This document shows, one piece after another, positions 60,323 through 64,000 of a stretch of DNA of 64,000 bases; position 1 is the stretch's first letter; every line of letters begins with the position of its first letter. Position numbers and translations under genes: made by a program. Under the pieces are notes generated by a model. The model saw only the letters and a list, made by a program, of their open reading frames with translations. It searched no databases and was not told where the DNA came from. This stretch comes from Martinezella tropici (lineage in GTDB: Bacteria > Pseudomonadota > Alphaproteobacteria > Rhizobiales > Rhizobiaceae): contig NZ_QMKK01000030.1 in the NCBI RefSeq assembly GCF_003287875.1, forward strand, positions 124,001 to 188,000, read 5' to 3'.

Positions 60323-61636
60323 CTATTCCAGAACCATGTTCCTGGATTCTGCATTGATGCACGCCACGCAGACAGCGGCAAGCAACAGCAGAGCCGAGAT
60401 GACGCCGAGTGCGAGGCCGAAGTTCGAGGTCATGATCGGAGCCACGATGGATGGCGCCAAAAGTCCGCCGAAACGCGCGACCGATCCTGAAAGGCCCATG
60501 CCGCTGGCGCGCAGCGTGGTCGGATAAATTTCCGGCGTGAAGGCGTAGATAGCCCCCCAAGTACCCAGCAGCGCAAAGCTGAGCAAGAGCGTCGCGGTCA
60601 CGACGATCTCGACCGACTGGCCAAGTGCGTATCCGAGAGTGCCGACGGCGCTCAGGATCAGGAAGCCGACGAGGGTCGGCTTGCGTCCCCATTTCTCGAC
60701 GCCGTAGGCCGCCAGCGCATAACCCGGAAGCTGGGCGATTGCGAGAACGACCAGAAACAGCTGTCCGCGCATGAAGCCCATGCCCCCAGCGGCCAGTCGA
60801 ACGGGCAGATATACGAAGACACCGTAGTAGGACACCGAGATCAGCATCCATGCCAGCATGAGGAAAACGGTTCGGCGGCGAAGCTCAGGTGACAGAAGGG
60901 CAGCAATCGACTTGTGCTGTGACTTCTGCGGCTTCAGGGGCGGGATCTCTACCGTGTTTCCATTCGAGATCGCGACGCGCTTGAGCACCTTGCGAGCCTC
61001 TTCCGAACGCCCCTGCTGATTGAGATAGAGCGGAGATTCCGGCACATAGAAGCGAAGGATGACACCGATCAGTGCCGGCAGGCCGGTCACGAAGAAGATC
61101 GTACGCCAGGCTTCGCCACCCTGCGAACCGGCAACAAGCGCAAGAAGCGCCAGAGCGACTGTACCAACGGCCCAGAAACCTTCGAGCAGCACCAGCCAAC
61201 GGCCGCGGCGGTCGGAGGGAAGGAATTCAGCCATCATGGCGTAATCCACCGGGAGAGTTCCACCGACTCCGAGGCCTGTCAGGAAGCGCGCGACGAGCAG
61301 CCATTGCAAATCCGGCGCAAAGGCGGATGCCACGCCGCAAATCGCATCGAGAACGATTGCGATGAACAGCACGGGCCGGCGGCCGATCCGGTCCGCAAGA
61401 CGCCCGAAGACAAACGCGCCAACGAGCATGCCCAGAAAGAAGAGCGTTCCGGTCTGCAATGCCTGTGGAACGGTGATGCCGAAGCTTCCTGCGATGGATG
61501 GTGCGGTGAAGCCGATGGCCAACACCTGCATGGCGTCGGCCGCCCAGACGAGGCCGAAAATAGTGAAAAGTCGCTTCTGAAAACGCCCGACGCCAGCCGC
61601 GCGGATGCCTTCTTCCACTGTGATTGAAGTTTGCAT
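60323..61636 (-). CDS. MFS transporter, NiaP/aromatic-acid symporter type
   Basis: A 437-residue MFS protein with twelve helices. The motif A loop GRLADRIGRRPVL follows TM2, with the second copy region after TM8 (YGVEKWGRKPTL). The mid motif PESPLYLNQQGRSEEA and the late 'YTPEIYPTTLRASG'-like FTPEIYPTTLRASGMG are the SV2/NiaP pattern. NiaP proteins carry nicotinate. It follows nicX on the same strand. Together they suggest uptake of nicotinate or a hydroxylated derivative; the substrate is inferred. Confidence 0.83.
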   Translation of the reverse strand: MQTSITVEEGIRAAGVGRFQKRLFTIFGLVWAADAMQVLAIGFTAPSIAGSFGITVPQALQTGTLFFLGMLVGAFVFGRLADRIGRRPVLFIAIVLDAICGVASAFAPDLQWLLVARFLTGLGVGGTLPVDYAMMAEFLPSDRRGRWLVLLEGFWAVGTVALALLALVAGSQGGEAWRTIFFVTGLPALIGVILRFYVPESPLYLNQQGRSEEARKVLKRVAISNGNTVEIPPLKPQKSQHKSIAALLSPELRRRTVFLMLAWMLISVSYYGVFVYLPVRLAAGGMGFMRGQLFLVVLAIAQLPGYALAAYGVEKWGRKPTLVGFLILSAVGTLGYALGQSVEIVVTATLLLSFALLGTWGAIYAFTPEIYPTTLRASGMGLSGSVARFGGLLAPSIVAPIMTSNFGLALGVISALLLLAAVCVACINAESRNMVLE

Positions 61637-61799
61637 TTTAACCCCTCATTCGTTGATTTTTATTGGATTTGCATCGAAAACGGTGATCTTCGCCACCTTG
61701 AGGCCGCGGATCGAGGCGCACGCGCTCAGTCATTCCGGTTGCGATATAGGCGACCGGAATGCAAAGAACGATTTGGATTGCCGAAAACGGCGACTTCGA
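61637..61799. other. Intergenic hairpin region between MFS and nicX
   Basis: A 163-base gap. CATTCCGGT (61731-61739) is the exact inverse of ACCGGAATG (61753-61761), giving a nine-bp stem and a 13-base loop. It has no T-run and may be an mRNA-stability element between the two genes. Confidence 0.4.
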
Positions 61800-62831
61800 T
61801 CAGCCGAATTTGGCCTGCATTTCCTTGACCGCGATGTCGCCCTTGAGAACCATTGGTTCGTCGTCGAGGAAGAGCGAGCAATTGCGCATGGGAATATCCA
61901 GATGGCAGGCGGTGTCGTTCGGGCCGCCGAGCTCGTTATTAGGCCCAGTGGAGAACATCACGTTGCCATAGAAGGAGCGCGCTTCCATGCCCATGCCGCC
62001 AGGGAATTCGCCCGGCGCCATGCGATGCCACTTGGCGTTCTGGTTGAGGCCCCAGCCGACATGGCTCATGCCCATGCCGCGCGGATCGTTGAAACCGGCC
62101 ATGTAGGACTTGACAAGCTCAGCATCGAGACCGCCGCGAATGTCGGTGATCCAGCCATTTTCGATTGTGTAGATGATCGGATCGCGGACATACATGTTCT
62201 GCGGCAGCAGGATATCGCCGGGAGCAACGACGATCGTACCATCGACGCCGTCATCGTCACCGCCGGTGAAGACGAAGCCCGACGGCCAGTGGTCCCAGCG
62301 GCCCGGTTCATCGGTGCAGGCATACTCGGTGATCGCGGGATAGGTGTTGAGCTTGTAGGTGACGTCGGTGCCATGCTCGGAAGTGATGCGCATCACCTTG
62401 GCCTTGGACAGAAGCTCGCCGGCGAATTCGACACGCTCGCGCAGCTCCTTCGTCGGCAGCATACGGGCGAGAACTTCCGGCGGCTCGACCGCCGTCAGGA
62501 TGCGCGTGCCGGATGCCTGGATCGCCATCTGTTCCGGGCTGAAGAGCAGGAAGATGCAATCGATGACCATGTCTGCGGCCTTGAGCGCTTCCACAGCATC
62601 CGGCATCGCTGCCAGTCCGGTCTGGCCGACGGCCCAGGCACCTGCCGGCGGGACCGGCGGCAAACGCATGTGGTACATCTTTGCGCCGAGACGCATGCCC
62701 GCCGCCATGAAGGCATCGGCATAATCGAGGCGCTCGTTACCCTGGGTCAGGACGATAAGCTTTTCGCCCTCGTGAACGCCCGACATCTTCAACTGATGCA
62801 GGCAGATTTCCGTGAAGCTGAACTGATCCAT
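61800..62831 (-). CDS. nicX: 2,5-dihydroxypyridine 5,6-dioxygenase
   Basis: A 343-residue M29-like metal enzyme matching NicX/Hpo: start MDQFSFTEICLHQLKMSGVHEGEKLIVLTQ, 'SEHGTDVTYKL', 'GGLDAELVKSYM', the iron-ligand region 'MGMSHVGWGLNQNAKW' and final 'GGPNDTACHLDIPMRNCSLFLDD'. It opens the ring of 2,5-dihydroxypyridine with O2 to give N-formylmaleamate, the fourth step of nicotinate degradation. ATG 62831 fits the family; the frame runs open to 63068. It is clustered with maleamate amidase and maleate isomerase. The gene for N-formylmaleamate deformylase is not in the window. Confidence 0.85.
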   Translation of the reverse strand: MDQFSFTEICLHQLKMSGVHEGEKLIVLTQGNERLDYADAFMAAGMRLGAKMYHMRLPPVPPAGAWAVGQTGLAAMPDAVEALKAADMVIDCIFLLFSPEQMAIQASGTRILTAVEPPEVLARMLPTKELRERVEFAGELLSKAKVMRITSEHGTDVTYKLNTYPAITEYACTDEPGRWDHWPSGFVFTGGDDDGVDGTIVVAPGDILLPQNMYVRDPIIYTIENGWITDIRGGLDAELVKSYMAGFNDPRGMGMSHVGWGLNQNAKWHRMAPGEFPGGMGMEARSFYGNVMFSTGPNNELGGPNDTACHLDIPMRNCSLFLDDEPMVLKGDIAVKEMQAKFG

Positions 62832-62884
62832 GCTTGTTCCCTTATAGTGCTTGAGGACTGCTATGCCCCGTATCGTTACGGAAG

Positions 62885-63517
62885 TCAGACTTTGGCCTTG
62901 GCGATTTCGGCAATCGCCTCCGCCTTCGCGACGACATCGCCATATTTGCTGTCGATATCGAAAAGGTTCGCATTGTGAGGATCGGGATGGCGGTCGCCGA
63001 CGCAGTCGCGAACGACGATGGCTCGGAAACCGTGCTGAACCGCATCCACTGCACTGGCGCGAATGCATCCGCTGGTCGAGCAGCCCGCCATGATGACGGT
63101 GTCGATCCCCTGCGCATGGAGATGCGAGGCCAGGCTGGTTCCAAAGAAGGCGCTGGCATATTGCTTGACGATCACCAGCTCGTTCTTGGCGGGCTCAACC
63201 TCGTCGCAGAACTCCGCAAGCACATTGCCTTCAACCATGGCCTTCATGACCGGGGACTTCTTCACCCACATGCCGCCATCGGCGCAATTGTCCGCGAGAT
63301 AGAGGATGCGGGTGTGGATGACCGGAATGCCGGCCTTGCGGGCGGCTTCGATGAGTTCCGGCGTCTGCGCCACGGCATCGACGACGCCGGGCGCATAGAG
63401 AGGTGCGCCCTCGATCGTGTAGGCTTTCAGAAAGTCGATGACGAGCAGCGCGGGAGAACGGCCGAAGCCGATCCTGTTACCCCACACCCCTTGGTAATTC
63501 GCTTCGGCCGTCTCCAT
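62885..63517 (-). CDS. nicF: Maleamate amidohydrolase (isochorismatase family)
   Basis: A 210-residue cysteine hydrolase with Asp in ALLVIDFLKAY, Lys in VKQYASAFFGTSL and Cys in GCSTSGCIRASAVD, and the 'NYQGVWGNRIGFGRSPALL' start characteristic of N-carbamoylsarcosine/maleamate amidases. It should hydrolyse maleamate to maleate and ammonia. It lies between nicX and the maleate isomerase on the same strand, which supports NicF over the alternative carbamoylsarcosine amidase. Confidence 0.84.
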   Translation of the reverse strand: METAEANYQGVWGNRIGFGRSPALLVIDFLKAYTIEGAPLYAPGVVDAVAQTPELIEAARKAGIPVIHTRILYLADNCADGGMWVKKSPVMKAMVEGNVLAEFCDEVEPAKNELVIVKQYASAFFGTSLASHLHAQGIDTVIMAGCSTSGCIRASAVDAVQHGFRAIVVRDCVGDRHPDPHNANLFDIDSKYGDVVAKAEAIAEIAKAKV

Positions 63518-63528
63518 CGCAGAGCTCC

Positions 63529-64000
63529 CTAGTACGCGCCAGACAGAAGCGCGCCCGCACCGGGCACGACGGGTTCAAGTCCCAGCGACTTCAGCATGAA
63601 GTAGGTGGTGGCAACAGCAGCCGTGACGACAGGCTTGCCCGTCATCGCTTCGACCTTGGCGATCGCCGCCAGCGACGGCATCTGCACGCAGGCCGAAAGC
63701 ACGATCACGTCGACATCGGTCAGATCAAGACCGGCAACGATTTCAGGCAGGTTCTGCGGATCGTGGCGGCCGACGGCCAGATTGTCCGGAATTTCGAGTG
63801 CGCGCCAATCGCCGACTTCGAAACCTTCGTTTCGGATGTAGTCGACGACCAGTTCGGTAAGCGGCTTCATGTAGGGCGCCACCACGGCGATCCGCTTCGC
63901 CTTCATCACCTTCAGCGCTTCGACGAGAGCACCGGCGCTGGTAACGACAGGCGTGTTGGCGCCGTTCTCGACCGTGCGTCCCCGAAGACGCGTCTCGGAT
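63529..64000 (-). CDS. nicE: Maleate cis-trans isomerase, partial at the window edge
   Basis: An Asp/Glu-racemase-superfamily protein that continues beyond the right edge; 157 codons are visible. The frame is open to 64000 (ending upstream with VENGANTPVVTSAGALVEAL), so the ATG at 63909 is internal. The active Cys is in VLSACVQMPSLAAI; another region is 'VVAPYMKPLTELVVDYI'. It turns maleate into fumarate. It stands 11 bases before nicF. The family identification is supported by its neighbours. Confidence 0.83.
   Translation of the reverse strand, partial: SETRLRGRTVENGANTPVVTSAGALVEALKVMKAKRIAVVAPYMKPLTELVVDYIRNEGFEVGDWRALEIPDNLAVGRHDPQNLPEIVAGLDLTDVDVIVLSACVQMPSLAAIAKVEAMTGKPVVTAAVATTYFMLKSLGLEPVVPGAGALLSGAY

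Noticed and set aside
1..64000. CRISPR arrays, tRNA or rRNA genes, complete insertion sequences
   Set aside because: No regularly spaced repeats, no cloverleaf-type sequences and no transposase frames with ends were noticed on reading; a dedicated program could still find a degenerate one.

Overview
The window looks like accessory DNA from an alphaproteobacterium of the Rhizobiaceae (Rhizobium/Agrobacterium type). The evidence is GC-rich coding sequence, many ABC-type solute uptake operons with their own regulators, a fragment of an IalB-family protein, and nicotinate-type ring-degradation genes. No rRNA, tRNA, replication gene, complete insertion sequence or CRISPR array was found. Several genes are visibly decaying (an internal stop, frameshifts, truncations), as is usual on megaplasmids or in genomic islands.

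Layout. 0.1-2.8 kb: a small redox operon (NmrA-like, NTF2-like, SDR) ending in a MarR regulator and preceded by two tandem palindromes. 2.9-12.6 kb: a patchwork of regulators (three AraC, two TetR) and single enzymes or transporters, including an aldo/keto reductase broken by one stop codon, a VapC fragment and a frameshifted EamA transporter. 12.9-24.7 kb: an all-plus-strand cluster with a carbohydrate-type ABC importer, a fused DhaK-DhaL kinase, DhaL, DhaM, HPr, enzyme I, an unknown small protein and a second DhaK. It is in effect a self-contained PEP-dependent kinase relay attached to an importer. 24.9-29.8 kb: a copper amine oxidase with an APC permease, a coupled micro-ORF and a divergent AraC regulator. 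30.0-34.6 kb: an island-like stretch with an IalB fragment, an HNH nuclease, an AbiE toxin-antitoxin pair whose toxin gene is frameshifted, a DUF2188-like protein, and small or truncated proteins including an excisionase-like HTH protein.

34.9-47.1 kb: a tight ten-gene operon, probably under a LysR regulator. It has a polyamine-type ABC importer, a flavin monooxygenase, a creatininase-family hydrolase, a CocE-family hydrolase, a nucleoside-deaminase-like enzyme, a questin-oxidase-like protein and an AtzA/SsnA-type amidohydrolase. This looks like a complete catabolic route for an unidentified nitrogenous, probably cyclic, compound. 47.6-51.8 kb: two SDRs, a LysR regulator, a SnoaL-like protein and a quinone oxidoreductase. 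51.8-54.0 kb: gene debris and a GntP permease. 54.1-64.0 kb: the lower nicotinate (maleamate) pathway (NicX, NicF and a NicE cut by the window end) with an MFS carrier and a NicR-like MarR regulator. Beside it lies a five-gene ABC importer/cysteine hydrolase/MarR operon with a divergent binding-protein gene.

The best candidates for undescribed biology are the ABC-Dak-PTS relay (12.9-24.7 kb) and the ten-gene catabolic operon (34.9-46.0 kb). All functional calls rest on motif recognition and gene context; no database search was run.
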